From: Achromobacter spanius
Lineage (GTDB): Bacteria > Pseudomonadota > Gammaproteobacteria > Burkholderiales > Burkholderiaceae_B
NCBI RefSeq assembly: GCF_003994415.1
Contig: NZ_CP034689.1
Coordinates: forward strand, 2,232,001-2,296,000
Length of the DNA: 64,000 bases
Direction: 5' to 3'
Shown here: one piece after another, positions 29,699 through 39,764 of the stretch
Layout: each line of letters starts with the position of its first letter
Position numbering within the stretch: the stretch's first letter is position 1
The notes under the pieces: model-generated
The model's input: only the letters and a program-made list of their open reading frames with translations
Databases searched by the model: none
What the model was told of the DNA's origin: nothing
Made by a program: the position numbers and the translations under genes

Positions 29699-30280
29699 AT
29701 GCCAACAGCCAGTGCCGTCTCCATTTGCTCCAACGCCCTGCAGCGGCTGGGCTCAGACCCTATCAGCAGCTTTGAGGACGGCACAAAATTCGCCGGCCTG
29801 TGCGGCAATGTCTGGCCCACGGTGCGCGATGAACTTCTTGGTGCGCACAGTTGGAATTGCTGTGTCAAGCGCGTGCAGCTTTCGCCGCTATCTCAGCCGC
29901 CCGAGTTCGACTATCCCTATCAGTTCCAGCTTCCCAGCGACTGGATGAAGACCCTCCAGGTGGGCAAGCGGGGCTACGTGATGGACTACACCATGGAGGG
30001 GCGCCGGATCCTGGCTCACGTCAACCTGCTGCCTCTGAAATACGTCTGGCGCAATGACGTGCCCGCCAGTTGGGACGATTCGATGGTGCTGGCTGCTGAA
30101 TTGAAGATGACGGCGGCGATAGCCTACGCCGTGACGGCATCTACCACGTTGCGCGACAGCTATGCGGGCGAGGCTGAAATGGCACTCAAGAAAGCCAAGA
30201 CCAAAGACGGGCAGGACGTGCCCCCCGATGAGATGGGCGGCTACCCCACGTACGAAGCACGATTTGGCGGGGGGCTGTAA
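29699..30280 (+). CDS. Tail tubular protein A, 193 aa
   Basis: Start M-P-T-A-S-A-V-S-I-C-S-N-A-L-Q-R-L-G. Family features are F-A-G-L-C-G-N-V-W-P-T-V-R-D-E-L-L and the W-N-C-C / Y-P-Y-Q-F-Q-L-P-S-D-W pair. Length matches T7 gp11 (196 aa). Forms the adaptor ring below the portal. The start overlaps no other gene, and the terminator lies just upstream. The stop overlaps the next start. Confidence 0.85.
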   Translation: MPTASAVSICSNALQRLGSDPISSFEDGTKFAGLCGNVWPTVRDELLGAHSWNCCVKRVQLSPLSQPPEFDYPYQFQLPSDWMKTLQVGKRGYVMDYTMEGRRILAHVNLLPLKYVWRNDVPASWDDSMVLAAELKMTAAIAYAVTASTTLRDSYAGEAEMALKKAKTKDGQDVPPDEMGGYPTYEARFGGGL

Positions 30281-32457
30281 TGCCGAAGCTCGACAGCATC
30301 CAAACCAATTTCACGGCCGGTGAGCTATCTCCGAAGGTGCGCGGCCGAGTTGATATATCCCGCTACCAGAACGGCGCAGAGATTCTGGAAAACGTGGTGG
30401 TAGACATTTACGGCGGCGTGTCGCGAGCGCCAGGCACCGCATATGTGGCGCCCACGGCGCACGCTGACAGGCAGAGCCGCCTTATCCCATTCACCTTCAA
30501 CCGATCGTCCGCCTACGCTCTGGAGTTCGGTCACCAACTGATGCGCGTCTTCAAGGCTGGCGCGGGTCAGGTGTTGGTGGGCGGGACTCCCTATCAGATC
30601 ACCACCCCCTACACAGACGTGCAAGTCCAGGAACTGCGGTTTGCACAGGTGGCCGACACAATCTTTATCGCGCATCCAGCACACCCGATCCACATCGTGC
30701 GTCGGCTTGCGGACGATAGCTGGGTCATCACGCCAGCGCCGTTCTCGGTCCTGCCTTTTGCCGAAACCGGCCACGTATTCCCTGGCGTTGGCCTGGTGCT
30801 GAGCCTGACCACGGTTGGCACGGGGCGAACGGCAACTGCGTCTACGACCGGCGCTTTCATGCCGGCTGACGTAGGACGCCGCATCACCTACCTGACCGGC
30901 GTGGCCATCGTCACGCAGTACCTAACGTCGCAACAGGTCGAAATCGAGATCACGAGCCCGTTCTCTGCGCTCGGAGTCCCCGCTGGGCAATGGGTTTTGG
31001 AAGACTCGCCACAGGCAATTCTGACTCCCTCCGCAAAGGGAACGGTGGGCCAGTCGATCACCATGACCCTGGACATCCAAGGATGGCGCGCTACGGCGGA
31101 CGTTGGTCGATTCGTGAAGGTAAATCGCGGGCTGGTGCAGATCACCGGAGTAACGAGTCCGACCGTAGCCACGGGTGTTGTCAAGGCTGACATGGATTCC
31201 AATGTGGCGGCTCAACCAGGATCATGGATCATCCAAGCGGCCGCCTGGGGTGGAGTCAATGGATACCCGACAGCGGTCACGTTCAACGAGCAGCGTTTGG
31301 TAGCCGGCGGCACCACCAAGTACCCGAATGGGATTTGGGGCAGCCGAACAGGCCTTTATTTGGACTTTACCAGCGGCGACCAGGACACCGATTCCTACTT
31401 CTATGCTCTGGACGGAGAGGGAAATTCGATCGAGCATCTGGCCTCAGTGCGTGCGTTGATGGTACTGACGCTTGGTGGGGAATGGACGATGCTGGGTGGC
31501 GTCGAAAAGCCCTTGACCCCGACCAACGTGCGAGCAAAGGACGGGTCGGTGTACGGCACCGCGGCTGCACGTCCCCTTAGAGTGGGCGACGAACTTCTGT
31601 TCGTGCAGCGCTCCGCCCGAAAAGTGCGCGCAATGGGCTACAGCCTGGAGCGTGATTCGTACTCTGCACCCAACCTGACAACGCTGGCCGAGCACATTAC
31701 CGAATCGGGTGTGAAGGAAATGACATTCCAGCAGGAACCTGCGTCGCTAGTCTGGGGTGTGCTGAACAGCGGTCGAATGGTGTCGTTGACCATTGACCGG
31801 GACGAGGGTGTTACGGCCTGGTGCCAGCATGGCACGGACGGTTTCTATGAATCGGTGTGCAGCGTTCCTGCCGGCGAGGCCGATGAGGTCTGGGCAGTCG
31901 TGCGCCGGCTGGTAAATGGGCAGACGGTTCGCTACGTGGAGAAGCTGCGGACGGACTATTTCGTCCATTCGGGAATTGAAGGACACGACCCGGCCGGCTC
32001 GCAGGTGTGGGCCGGTCTGAATCACTTGGAAGGCAAGACGGTCCAGATTCGGGCGGATGGCACCAAGCAGCCCGACATGGTGGTGACGGGCGGCCAGGTC
32101 ACCTTGCCGCGCGCTGCGATAGATGTGCAGATAGGCCTGAAGGTCATACCCAGAATAAAGCTGTTGCGCCCTGAGGTGCAGACTCAAACCGGCACGGCCC
32201 AAGCCAGCCAGATGCGCACACACAAGATCTCCATCCTTTTCCTCGACACAGTGGGCGTGAAGATCAACGGCCAGCAGCGAGCCACACGCAGATTTGGCCC
32301 AGGAATCCTGGACAAGCCGCCAGCGCCGCTTTCCGGTTGGGATGCTGTGGGTGAACTGGGCTGGGACACCGGCGAGTCGCCTATCGAGATTACCCAGGAT
32401 TCCCCGATGCCTTTTCACATTCTGGCGGTAGTCCGCCACTGGACGACAAACTCATGA
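30280..32457 (+). CDS. Tail tubular protein B (nozzle), 725 aa
   Basis: Starts M-P-K-L-D-S-I-Q-T-N-F-T-A-G-E-L-S-P-K (family opening: N-F-x-x-G-E-x-S-P). Then R-V-D-I-S-R-Y-Q-N-G, V-V-D-I-Y-G-G-V-S-R-A-P-G-T and F-T-F-N-R-S. T7 gp12 is 794 aa. It forms the hexameric nozzle at the tail tip. Well-preserved motifs, no internal breaks. Confidence 0.88.
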   Translation: MPKLDSIQTNFTAGELSPKVRGRVDISRYQNGAEILENVVVDIYGGVSRAPGTAYVAPTAHADRQSRLIPFTFNRSSAYALEFGHQLMRVFKAGAGQVLVGGTPYQITTPYTDVQVQELRFAQVADTIFIAHPAHPIHIVRRLADDSWVITPAPFSVLPFAETGHVFPGVGLVLSLTTVGTGRTATASTTGAFMPADVGRRITYLTGVAIVTQYLTSQQVEIEITSPFSALGVPAGQWVLEDSPQAILTPSAKGTVGQSITMTLDIQGWRATADVGRFVKVNRGLVQITGVTSPTVATGVVKADMDSNVAAQPGSWIIQAAAWGGVNGYPTAVTFNEQRLVAGGTTKYPNGIWGSRTGLYLDFTSGDQDTDSYFYALDGEGNSIEHLASVRALMVLTLGGEWTMLGGVEKPLTPTNVRAKDGSVYGTAAARPLRVGDELLFVQRSARKVRAMGYSLERDSYSAPNLTTLAEHITESGVKEMTFQQEPASLVWGVLNSGRMVSLTIDRDEGVTAWCQHGTDGFYESVCSVPAGEADEVWAVVRRLVNGQTVRYVEKLRTDYFVHSGIEGHDPAGSQVWAGLNHLEGKTVQIRADGTKQPDMVVTGGQVTLPRAAIDVQIGLKVIPRIKLLRPEVQTQTGTAQASQMRTHKISILFLDTVGVKINGQQRATRRFGPGILDKPPAPLSGWDAVGELGWDTGESPIEITQDSPMPFHILAVVRHWTTNS

Positions 32458-33374
32458 TTCGCGTCGCAACCCTTCAAGACGTGCCCGCGGTAGTTGCGCT
32501 TGCCCAAGCATTTCACCGCGAAAGCGCTTACCGGAACACGGAGTTCCTACCCAGCAAAGTCACCGACTTATTCAGCGGGCTTTTGGATGAGCCGCGGGGA
32601 ACGCTGCTCGTCGCGGAAGAGGGCGGGGTGCTGATTGGCTTCTTGTCTGGCGGCATCGGCCAAGACTATTTCGGCGATGGCCTATTCGCATTTGAGCACG
32701 GCGTCTATGTGGTGCCAGAGCGGCGTGGCGGCATGGCCGGCCCGCGCTTGGTGCAGGCATTTCTAAGCTGGGCAGAAGGCCTGGGAGTTCCGCGCAAGCA
32801 CATGGCTATCAGCACTGGCATTGCGACTGAGCGGACTGGCGCGCTTTATCAGCATCTGGGCGGCGAGAACACCGGCGCCCTCTATTCTTGGGGCTGTGAT
32901 ATGGCTTGGGCACCACTTGTTGCGATGGGCGTGTCTGCGGTGGGCGGAATCATGTCCGCGAAGGGTCAGCAGGACGCCGGACAAGCCTCTCAAGAGGCCG
33001 ACTATGAGCAGGCACAGCAGATGAACGTCGAGGCCGCCCAGGTGCGGCAGGCGGCCAAGGAGCAGGCGGAGAAGATCCGCAAGGCTGGTCGCACGGTTCA
33101 ATCTCAGGCACGCGCCGCCTATGGCGCATCTGGCGTATCGGTGGACGTTGGAACACCGGTTGAAGTTGGCGAACAAATCGAGCAGGACGCCGAAAGCGAT
33201 GCCTATGCGGCAATCCTGTCTGGACGCCGGCAGGCTAAGAATCTTGATTATCAGGCCGACATGACCCGGCGCCACGGGTCGTCAGCAGCAGCTGCGGGCA
33301 ACACGGCGGCCACTGCCTCCTTGCTATCTACCGCGGGGAACGTTTATGGGCAGTGGCGAAAGGGGAGTGCGTAA
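32454..33374 (+). CDS. GNAT-like acetyltransferase domain joined to a small internal virion protein, 306 aa
   Basis: Residues 1-148 look like a GNAT N-acetyltransferase: I-R-V-A-T-L-Q-D-V-P-A-V-V-A-L, L-V-A-E-E-G-G-V-L-I-G-F, V-V-P-E-R-R-G-G-M-A-G-P (acetyl-CoA loop) and A-L-Y-Q-H-L-G. From M150 (A-W-A-P-L-V-A-M-G-V-S-A-V-G-G) the sequence is the hydrophobic start and Gln/Ala-rich body of a T7 gp14-like internal protein. There is no stop between them. An internal ATG at 32901 could give the virion protein separately. It overlaps neighbours at both ends. Confidence 0.75.
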   Translation: MIRVATLQDVPAVVALAQAFHRESAYRNTEFLPSKVTDLFSGLLDEPRGTLLVAEEGGVLIGFLSGGIGQDYFGDGLFAFEHGVYVVPERRGGMAGPRLVQAFLSWAEGLGVPRKHMAISTGIATERTGALYQHLGGENTGALYSWGCDMAWAPLVAMGVSAVGGIMSAKGQQDAGQASQEADYEQAQQMNVEAAQVRQAAKEQAEKIRKAGRTVQSQARAAYGASGVSVDVGTPVEVGEQIEQDAESDAYAAILSGRRQAKNLDYQADMTRRHGSSAAAAGNTAATASLLSTAGNVYGQWRKGSA

Positions 33375-35371
33375 TGAGGATTCCAACTGGAGATTTCGGT
33401 AATGCGGTAGCGCGCCCGGCGTCAGCGCCGCAGGTGGGCCCGGGCTCGTTCGGCGGGCAGGAAGCCGCTGCACAGGTGCAGATGGGCCAGGCTGTGCAGC
33501 AGGTCGGTAACGAGTTGGCGGCGCGGCAGCAAGACCTGAACCGCATTAAGTCCATCCGCACCATGGCCGAGGCCAAAAACAGCCTCTATACCCTGGAAGA
33601 CGAGATCACCCAGGGAATCAGCAAGGGTGATATCGATCCCGCCGAAGCACAGAAGATCTGGGGCGAACGATCCCCCAAGCTGGTTAGCGACCGCCTGGCA
33701 AGTATCGGCGCCGAACATCGCGAGCTGATCAATGCGCAACTGACGGACACGTCTAACGCGCTGGCCGGCCGAGTGCGCGACGCGGCGACCAAGCGCACGC
33801 AGCAGAATATTGGCGGGGAGTTGACCGCTTTGGGAGGGGAACTTGAGCGCGAGGCCGTGCGCGACCGTGCTGGTGCCAATGCCAAGTACGAGGCGAGCGT
33901 GCGAGGCATGGGCCCGCAGGCAGGAATGACACCGGCGCAGATCGAAACGGCGGTTCTGCGGTTTAAGGAAAGCAGCGCCAACACGGTGGCGTACACGGCG
34001 CTGAACGCCGCTCGCAACAGCGGTCAGGCATTGGGTGAATTTGAGAAGCGTCTAACGTCGGACGAGTTCGCCGACCTGGACCCCCAGCGGCGCGCGGTGC
34101 TGCTGAACACCACGGCAGGCTACAAGACGGCGCTGGAGCAGCGCGCGTTGGCGCAGGCGCAGCGCGCTGAAATCCAGGCGGCAAAGCGCGACCGGCAGGC
34201 GGCTGGGGTCTATACCCAGGCCGTTACCTTGGCGACTGAAGGCAAGAAGCTGGATCCCAATTGGATTGCCGGAGCAGCCCAGCAAGTCGCGGGCACTCCG
34301 TATGAGGCGGGATTCAAGGCCGCGGTTGAGCAAGCGCCAGCCGGCACGGCGTTCGCCATGCAGCCGCTGCGCGACCAGCGCGAAATGCTGGATGGGCTGC
34401 TGGCCGAAGGTAACAAAATCGGGTGGACTCCCACCCGTCAGGACCAGTACGACAAAGCGCAAAAGTCCTATGAGACGTCCCAACGCGAATACAAGGAAGA
34501 TCCCCTGCGCGCCGCTGTCGATCGGAACGTGCTGCCCGAGCTGGCGCCGCTGGATGTGTCTGGCGGCATTGCCGGGATCACGCAGGGGGTGCAAGCCCGG
34601 CTTGAGCAGGCCAAGCAGGTCGAGGTCGTGGCGGGGCGCCCGGTGTCGCCGTTCACGTCGGACGAAGCTGTGCAGGTCGCTACGTTGTTCAACGGGATGC
34701 CCACTGACCAGCGTGCCACCACTCTCGCAAATCTATCGAAGACTGTAGGACCGCGCACCATGTCGGCCATCGCCGCCCAGTTGGACAACAAGGATCGCAG
34801 CTTGGCCCTGGCTGCGGCATTGGGCGACCAGCAGCGCCCGAATGGCGGCCTGGTTTCCGAGCAGATCCTTCGCGGCGAACAGGCCATGAAGGACAAGCGC
34901 GTGCCCGATGCTGATGTGACTCGCTGGCGCACCGAGATTGCCGCCGAGGTGCGCGGCGTCTTCGCCACCCCGGAAATGGAAGACGCGGTAATCGACGCCG
35001 CCGTGCGCGTGCGCGCGGATGCCGACGTCCGGCGCGCGGGCCGCAGCATTCGCAATGCCATCGATACCGTCTCGGGGAGCATTGTGGATTTCAACGGCGG
35101 CAAGATTCCCCTTCCGCTGGGCATGACCGAGAGCCAATTCGAGCGCGGTCTGGTGGCGCTAACCCCGGACAGCTTCACCGACCAGGCGCCGGATGGAAAC
35201 GTCTTCGTCGCGGGCAAGGCGGTACCCGTTGCGGATTTCGTCAAGGATCTGCCTAACGCGGTCCTGCGTCACGCAGGCCAGGGAATCTACACGGTGTCGT
35301 CCGGCACGGGATTTGTATTGAATCAAGCCGGTCAACCGGTGATCGTGAGGATCAACAATGGCACTCGATGA
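33374..35371 (+). CDS. Internal virion / ejection protein, 665 aa
   Basis: Start M-R-I-P-T-G-D-F-G-N-A-V (TAATG overlap). Long, helical and Gln/Arg-rich with R-V-R-D-A-A-T-K-R and repeated A-L-E-Q-R-A-L-A-Q-A-Q-R. Position equals T7 gp15 (747 aa), an ejectosome component that forms part of the DNA channel across the periplasm. No membrane segment. Fold assignment by position and composition. Confidence 0.7.
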   Translation: MRIPTGDFGNAVARPASAPQVGPGSFGGQEAAAQVQMGQAVQQVGNELAARQQDLNRIKSIRTMAEAKNSLYTLEDEITQGISKGDIDPAEAQKIWGERSPKLVSDRLASIGAEHRELINAQLTDTSNALAGRVRDAATKRTQQNIGGELTALGGELEREAVRDRAGANAKYEASVRGMGPQAGMTPAQIETAVLRFKESSANTVAYTALNAARNSGQALGEFEKRLTSDEFADLDPQRRAVLLNTTAGYKTALEQRALAQAQRAEIQAAKRDRQAAGVYTQAVTLATEGKKLDPNWIAGAAQQVAGTPYEAGFKAAVEQAPAGTAFAMQPLRDQREMLDGLLAEGNKIGWTPTRQDQYDKAQKSYETSQREYKEDPLRAAVDRNVLPELAPLDVSGGIAGITQGVQARLEQAKQVEVVAGRPVSPFTSDEAVQVATLFNGMPTDQRATTLANLSKTVGPRTMSAIAAQLDNKDRSLALAAALGDQQRPNGGLVSEQILRGEQAMKDKRVPDADVTRWRTEIAAEVRGVFATPEMEDAVIDAAVRVRADADVRRAGRSIRNAIDTVSGSIVDFNGGKIPLPLGMTESQFERGLVALTPDSFTDQAPDGNVFVAGKAVPVADFVKDLPNAVLRHAGQGIYTVSSGTGFVLNQAGQPVIVRINNGTR

Positions 35372-37274
35372 CGCGTTTCAAGGCCAGATCAACGAAGCGA
35401 TCCGCAATCGGGCGCAGGTACCTCCTATAGCCCCTGGCCCCGAACGGGGCTTCAGTCTTTGGGGATTGGCGAAAGCTGCGCCTATGGGTGTAGCAGCGGG
35501 CGTTACGGACTCTGGCGCGTTCCTGTCCGACACCGTTGGGGCCTTCGGGTCGGCCATGGCATCCACCGGCAGCACCGGCGTACTGCCATTCGCCGAGACG
35601 GAAGAGCAGCGAGTATGGCGTGAGCAGGGCACCGGCGCGGCTAAGAAGGCGCTGGACGACGGCACGGCATTCAGTAGCGACACCGGTGACACCTTGCGCG
35701 ACGCCAGCCGCTGGCTGGGGCCGAATCCGCAGACCGCCAGCACGGCGGAACAGATGGTGTTCGGGTTCACCAAGACCATCACCAAGGCCGTCGGCTACAC
35801 GGTCGCCACCGGCAACCCGCTGACGGGCGCAGCGCTGACTGGTGCGGATGAGGGCGTCACGGCGGCTGATGAGCTGCGTCGACAGGGTGTCGACCTTGCC
35901 ACCCGCACGGGCGTGGGCGCGGTCACCGGCCTGGCAACGGGCGTGGGCGTGGCTCTGCCGGTCGCGGGCCAGACGATTGGCGGCACGATTGGCTATGCGG
36001 CGGCCGGCGGCCCGGGCCTTTTCATCGCACAGCAGCAGATGACGCGCGACATTCTGAACAACGCCGACTACAGCAACCTGGCCGACCAGTACAACCCGTT
36101 CGATCCCGTTGGCCTGGCCGTTTCCGCCCTGGTGCCAGCAGCTTTCGGTGCCTGGGCGCTGCGAGGGCGCACGCGGGCAGCGGCAAGGGAAGGGCAGGCG
36201 GCACCGGCGCAAGCCGCCGAAGCAGCAGAAGCGCCGCGCGGCCCGGTGGCGCAGGAGCTGGTCGACGCGGCGCGCGTGCAGCGCGTGCGCGAGGTGGTCG
36301 ATTCCTGGAACTTGGCCGACCCGTCCGACGTGCGCGCCGCCAATGACGCCATGATGTCGGTCATGCGCGCGTCGTCGCAGATGGCCGACGGCCTGCCGGT
36401 TTATGTGGCGGACCAGTTCCCCATGAAGGAAGCCTACGCGGCCCGAGCCCTGGAAACGATGGTGGCCCGGTCGGAAGCCGCCCGTGCCGAGCTGCTGCCC
36501 CAGGCGGAAGCGCTGGCGGAGCCTGGCGCCATCCGTGCGCTGCGCGCCGAGGTGCAGACCTTGGCACAGGCGCGCCGCGCGTCTGGCGACGACGCCGAAC
36601 TGCGCGCACTGGCCGACCAGATCCGCGCCAACGAGCCGCGCACCGGCGCTCGCGCTGCGCTGAACCGCGCGCGCAAGGAGCTGGACGCGCGCGCAGAAGA
36701 GACGGACGCGCGCATTGCCGCCCTGGAAGCGCAGATCGACGCCAACGCGGATGCCATGACCGCGCGCCAGGCGCTGGCAGTGCTGGATGAGCGCATCGAG
36801 CAGATGCGTGCCGAGCGTGCCAGCATTGATGCGCCAGCCACGGCGATGAGGCCCGTTGCTGCTGGCGTGCGCGAGGCGGCCCGAGCTGCTGAATCACCGT
36901 TCCAGATCCCGGAGCGTGGGCGGCAAGCTGCGGCCGAGCGGGCGGACAACGGCGGCGCACTGCCCGGCGCGCCGGCTTTCGCCTCCGGTACCGACCTGGT
37001 CACGCCCACCGTCGCGCGCGCCGACGTAGACCCCATCGCGCCGCCCGCCAAGCTGCCCGCCACCACGGCAGAGGTCACGAACGAGGCCTATGTGTCGGGC
37101 CGCCTGGCTGAGATTGAGGCCACCAATCCCGACATGCTGGTGCGCATGGATGGGGACGCCGAAGACGTGCCCATCACCGAAGCCATCCGCCGCCTGAACG
37201 AACAACTTGCGCAGGATGACGCGGACGCCGGCTTGCTGGCCGTGGCCGCCAACTGCTTCCTAAGCGCCGCATAA
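35358..37274 (+). CDS. Internal virion / ejection protein with hydrophobic segment, 638 aa
   Basis: N-terminal P-I-A-P-G-P-E-R-G-F-S-L-W-G-L-A. A Gly/Ala-rich hydrophobic part (about 150-265) includes V-G-V-A-L-P-V-A-G-Q-T-I-G-G-T-I. Then comes a long Ala/Arg/Glu-rich coiled coil (380-520). It ends with R-L-N-E-Q-L-A-Q-D-D. It is likely inserted in or across the host envelope during ejection. It overlaps its upstream neighbour by 14 bases and precedes the 826-residue protein. Confidence 0.65.
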   Translation: MALDDAFQGQINEAIRNRAQVPPIAPGPERGFSLWGLAKAAPMGVAAGVTDSGAFLSDTVGAFGSAMASTGSTGVLPFAETEEQRVWREQGTGAAKKALDDGTAFSSDTGDTLRDASRWLGPNPQTASTAEQMVFGFTKTITKAVGYTVATGNPLTGAALTGADEGVTAADELRRQGVDLATRTGVGAVTGLATGVGVALPVAGQTIGGTIGYAAAGGPGLFIAQQQMTRDILNNADYSNLADQYNPFDPVGLAVSALVPAAFGAWALRGRTRAAAREGQAAPAQAAEAAEAPRGPVAQELVDAARVQRVREVVDSWNLADPSDVRAANDAMMSVMRASSQMADGLPVYVADQFPMKEAYAARALETMVARSEAARAELLPQAEALAEPGAIRALRAEVQTLAQARRASGDDAELRALADQIRANEPRTGARAALNRARKELDARAEETDARIAALEAQIDANADAMTARQALAVLDERIEQMRAERASIDAPATAMRPVAAGVREAARAAESPFQIPERGRQAAAERADNGGALPGAPAFASGTDLVTPTVARADVDPIAPPAKLPATTAEVTNEAYVSGRLAEIEATNPDMLVRMDGDAEDVPITEAIRRLNEQLAQDDADAGLLAVAANCFLSAA

Positions 37275-37283
37275 GGAAACGAC

Positions 37284-39764
37284 ATGCTCAAGAAATGTAT
37301 TGACCAGGTGAACGCGGCTGCCGGCCGCACGCTCAGCCAGGCGAAAATCGCCGCCATCGATGACCGGCTAACTGGCACCGCCCAGACGATGGCCCGGCAA
37401 GACCGCGCGGCGTGGCTGGCCTTGACGCCCGCCCAGCGCACCCTGGCCGCCGCCGAGCGTGCCATGCAGGACGCCAAGGCAGAGGCCCGGCTAAAGCTTC
37501 AGCGCCAGCAGATGCAACTGGTCAAGCGGGCCGACGTGGATGGCGAGATCGCCGGCATCCAAGACCTATTCAACGACAGCCGGTCGCGCGCGTTGGTTCG
37601 CCACATGGAACAGACCGATTCCTACATCAAGGGCGTCAAGGATCAGTATTGGTCCCAGCTTCGCAGCCTGTTCGACGCGGCGACGTCCACCAACGGGGTT
37701 TCGGCCGGGCGCCGTGCGCTGCAATTCCTGTTCGACGTCGAAAACCCGCAGATGACGCGCGACCTTGCTGCCGAAGTGTTTGCGCGCGGCGAAGGACGGA
37801 CGGGCAACAAGCTGGCGGTCGAAGCGGCCAAGGCCTGGGATACGACCATCGAGACGATGCGCCAGCGCTTCAACAACGCAGGCGGCGACATCGGTCGGCT
37901 GGAATACGGCTATGTGCCGCAGGCGAGCGACCAGGGGCGCGTGCTGGCCGCGGGACAGGATGCTTGGGTGCAGAAGACCATGCCGAAGCTGGACCGCAAC
38001 CGGTACGTGCGCCCGGACGGACGCCAGATGGACGACGCGGAAATGACTGCTTTCCTCCGCGCCACTTGGGAAACGCTGTCTTCTGGCGGGCTGAACAAGC
38101 TGGAGCCGGGCGGCTTTCGCGGCACCGGGTCACGCGCCAACCGCGGCAGCCAGGCCCGGCAGCTTCATTGGCGCGACGGGCAGGCCTACGTCGAATACAT
38201 GGGCGAGTTCGGCCAAGGCAGTATGTACGACGCCATGAACAGCCATATCTCCGGTCTGGCCCGCGACATCGCACTGGTCGAGCGTTACGGGCCGAACCCT
38301 GCCCACCAGTTCCGCGTCCAGGCCGACATTGCCGAGAAGGAGGACGGCGGCATCAAGCGGTCATTCATCAATCAGCCCGAAGCCTATTTCGACGTTCTGA
38401 CGGGGAACGCCGGCGCAGTACAGAACGCAAGCCTTGCGCGCGTCGCGGCGGACATGCGGAACCTGAACGTCGCTTCCAAGCTGGGCCGGGCCGTCTGGGC
38501 GGCCATCTCGGATATCCCGACCTACATGGTGACGTCGGGCTACAACAAGCTGCCTTACTGGCAGGCGCTGAAGAACATCGGTGGCCAGTTCAGCGGTGAA
38601 ACGCGCGAGTTTCTGACCGCGCACGGCCTGATTGCTGAATCCCTGGTGTCGGACCTGAACCGGTTTTCCGGCGACCATATCCGCAACAACTGGTCGGGCA
38701 AGGTCGCCAACAGCGTGATGAAGCTGTCCTTGATGAACGCCTGGACGGACAGCATGCGCCGCGCCTTCCAGATGACCATGATGGGCGGCCTGGGCAAGAT
38801 GGCCGGCAAAGAGTGGGGCGCACTGACCGAATGGGACCGCTCGCACCTGGCGCGCAAAGGCATCACCGAGGACGATTGGACGGTCATCAGCCAGGTGCAG
38901 CCGACCGAGTACCGCGGACAGAAGTACCTGACGCCGGAATCCATCATGGCCACGGGCGCCGACAATGCACCGCAGCTGGTATCAAAGGTGTTGGGCCTGA
39001 TCCGCGACGAATCAGAATATGCGGTGATCAACCCCGACCTGGCCACGCGCGCGGCGCAGACCTGGGGTGGCCAGCAGGCGGGCACCATTGGCGGCGAGCT
39101 GGCGCGCTCCGTCATGCAGTTCAAGAGCTTTCCGATGGCTATGATTTCCCGGCACTACCGCCGCATGATCGACGCGCCGCGAGGTCTGGACGGCGCGCCG
39201 GCGGCGGCCAACCGGCTGGCCTACGGCACCGCCATCATGCTGGGCACCACCATCGCGGGCGGCATCGCCTTCCAGATCAAGGAAATGCTCTCTGGCCGCG
39301 ACCCTGTGGCATTGAACAGCGGACGGTTCTGGTCTGAAGCGCTGTTGCAGGGAGGTGGGCTGTCCATCGTGGGCGATATGCTCTTTCAGGATCCCCGCGA
39401 GACGCCTGGAGGCTTTGCCGCATCCGTGGGCGGCACGGTGCTGGGCCCGTCTGCCGGCACGATGTTTGATGTCGTGGGCCTGGGCGTCGAGAACGCATGG
39501 CGCGCGGCCAGCGGCGATGATCTGAACCTGGGCGCCGGCGCGGCGCGCACGGTACGCGGCACGCTGCCGTATCAAAACCTTTGGTGGCTGTCAGGCGCGA
39601 TCGACCACACCTTCTTTCACGCCTTGCAAGAAAACCTCAGTCCGGGATACTTGAGCCGAGTGGAGCGCCGCGCGTCGCGCCAACACGATCAGGATTACTG
39701 GTGGCAGCTTGGGCCAGGCCTGCCGGAGCGCGGCCCCGACCTTTCCCGTGCCTGGAGTCGCTGA
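37284..39764 (+). CDS. Large internal virion / ejection protein, 826 aa
   Basis: Starts M-L-K-K-C-I-D-Q-V-N-A-A-A-G-R. Helical with W-L-A-L-T-P-A-Q-R-T-L-A-A-A-E-R near the start and a hydrophobic stretch N-R-L-A-Y-G-T-A-I-M-L-G-T-T-I-A-G-G near residue 650. No lysozyme or transglycosylase motif was seen, unlike prophage A's ejection protein and T7 gp16. Last of three large ejection proteins. The stop overlaps terS. Confidence 0.65.
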   Translation: MLKKCIDQVNAAAGRTLSQAKIAAIDDRLTGTAQTMARQDRAAWLALTPAQRTLAAAERAMQDAKAEARLKLQRQQMQLVKRADVDGEIAGIQDLFNDSRSRALVRHMEQTDSYIKGVKDQYWSQLRSLFDAATSTNGVSAGRRALQFLFDVENPQMTRDLAAEVFARGEGRTGNKLAVEAAKAWDTTIETMRQRFNNAGGDIGRLEYGYVPQASDQGRVLAAGQDAWVQKTMPKLDRNRYVRPDGRQMDDAEMTAFLRATWETLSSGGLNKLEPGGFRGTGSRANRGSQARQLHWRDGQAYVEYMGEFGQGSMYDAMNSHISGLARDIALVERYGPNPAHQFRVQADIAEKEDGGIKRSFINQPEAYFDVLTGNAGAVQNASLARVAADMRNLNVASKLGRAVWAAISDIPTYMVTSGYNKLPYWQALKNIGGQFSGETREFLTAHGLIAESLVSDLNRFSGDHIRNNWSGKVANSVMKLSLMNAWTDSMRRAFQMTMMGGLGKMAGKEWGALTEWDRSHLARKGITEDDWTVISQVQPTEYRGQKYLTPESIMATGADNAPQLVSKVLGLIRDESEYAVINPDLATRAAQTWGGQQAGTIGGELARSVMQFKSFPMAMISRHYRRMIDAPRGLDGAPAAANRLAYGTAIMLGTTIAGGIAFQIKEMLSGRDPVALNSGRFWSEALLQGGGLSIVGDMLFQDPRETPGGFAASVGGTVLGPSAGTMFDVVGLGVENAWRAASGDDLNLGAGAARTVRGTLPYQNLWWLSGAIDHTFFHALQENLSPGYLSRVERRASRQHDQDYWWQLGPGLPERGPDLSRAWSR

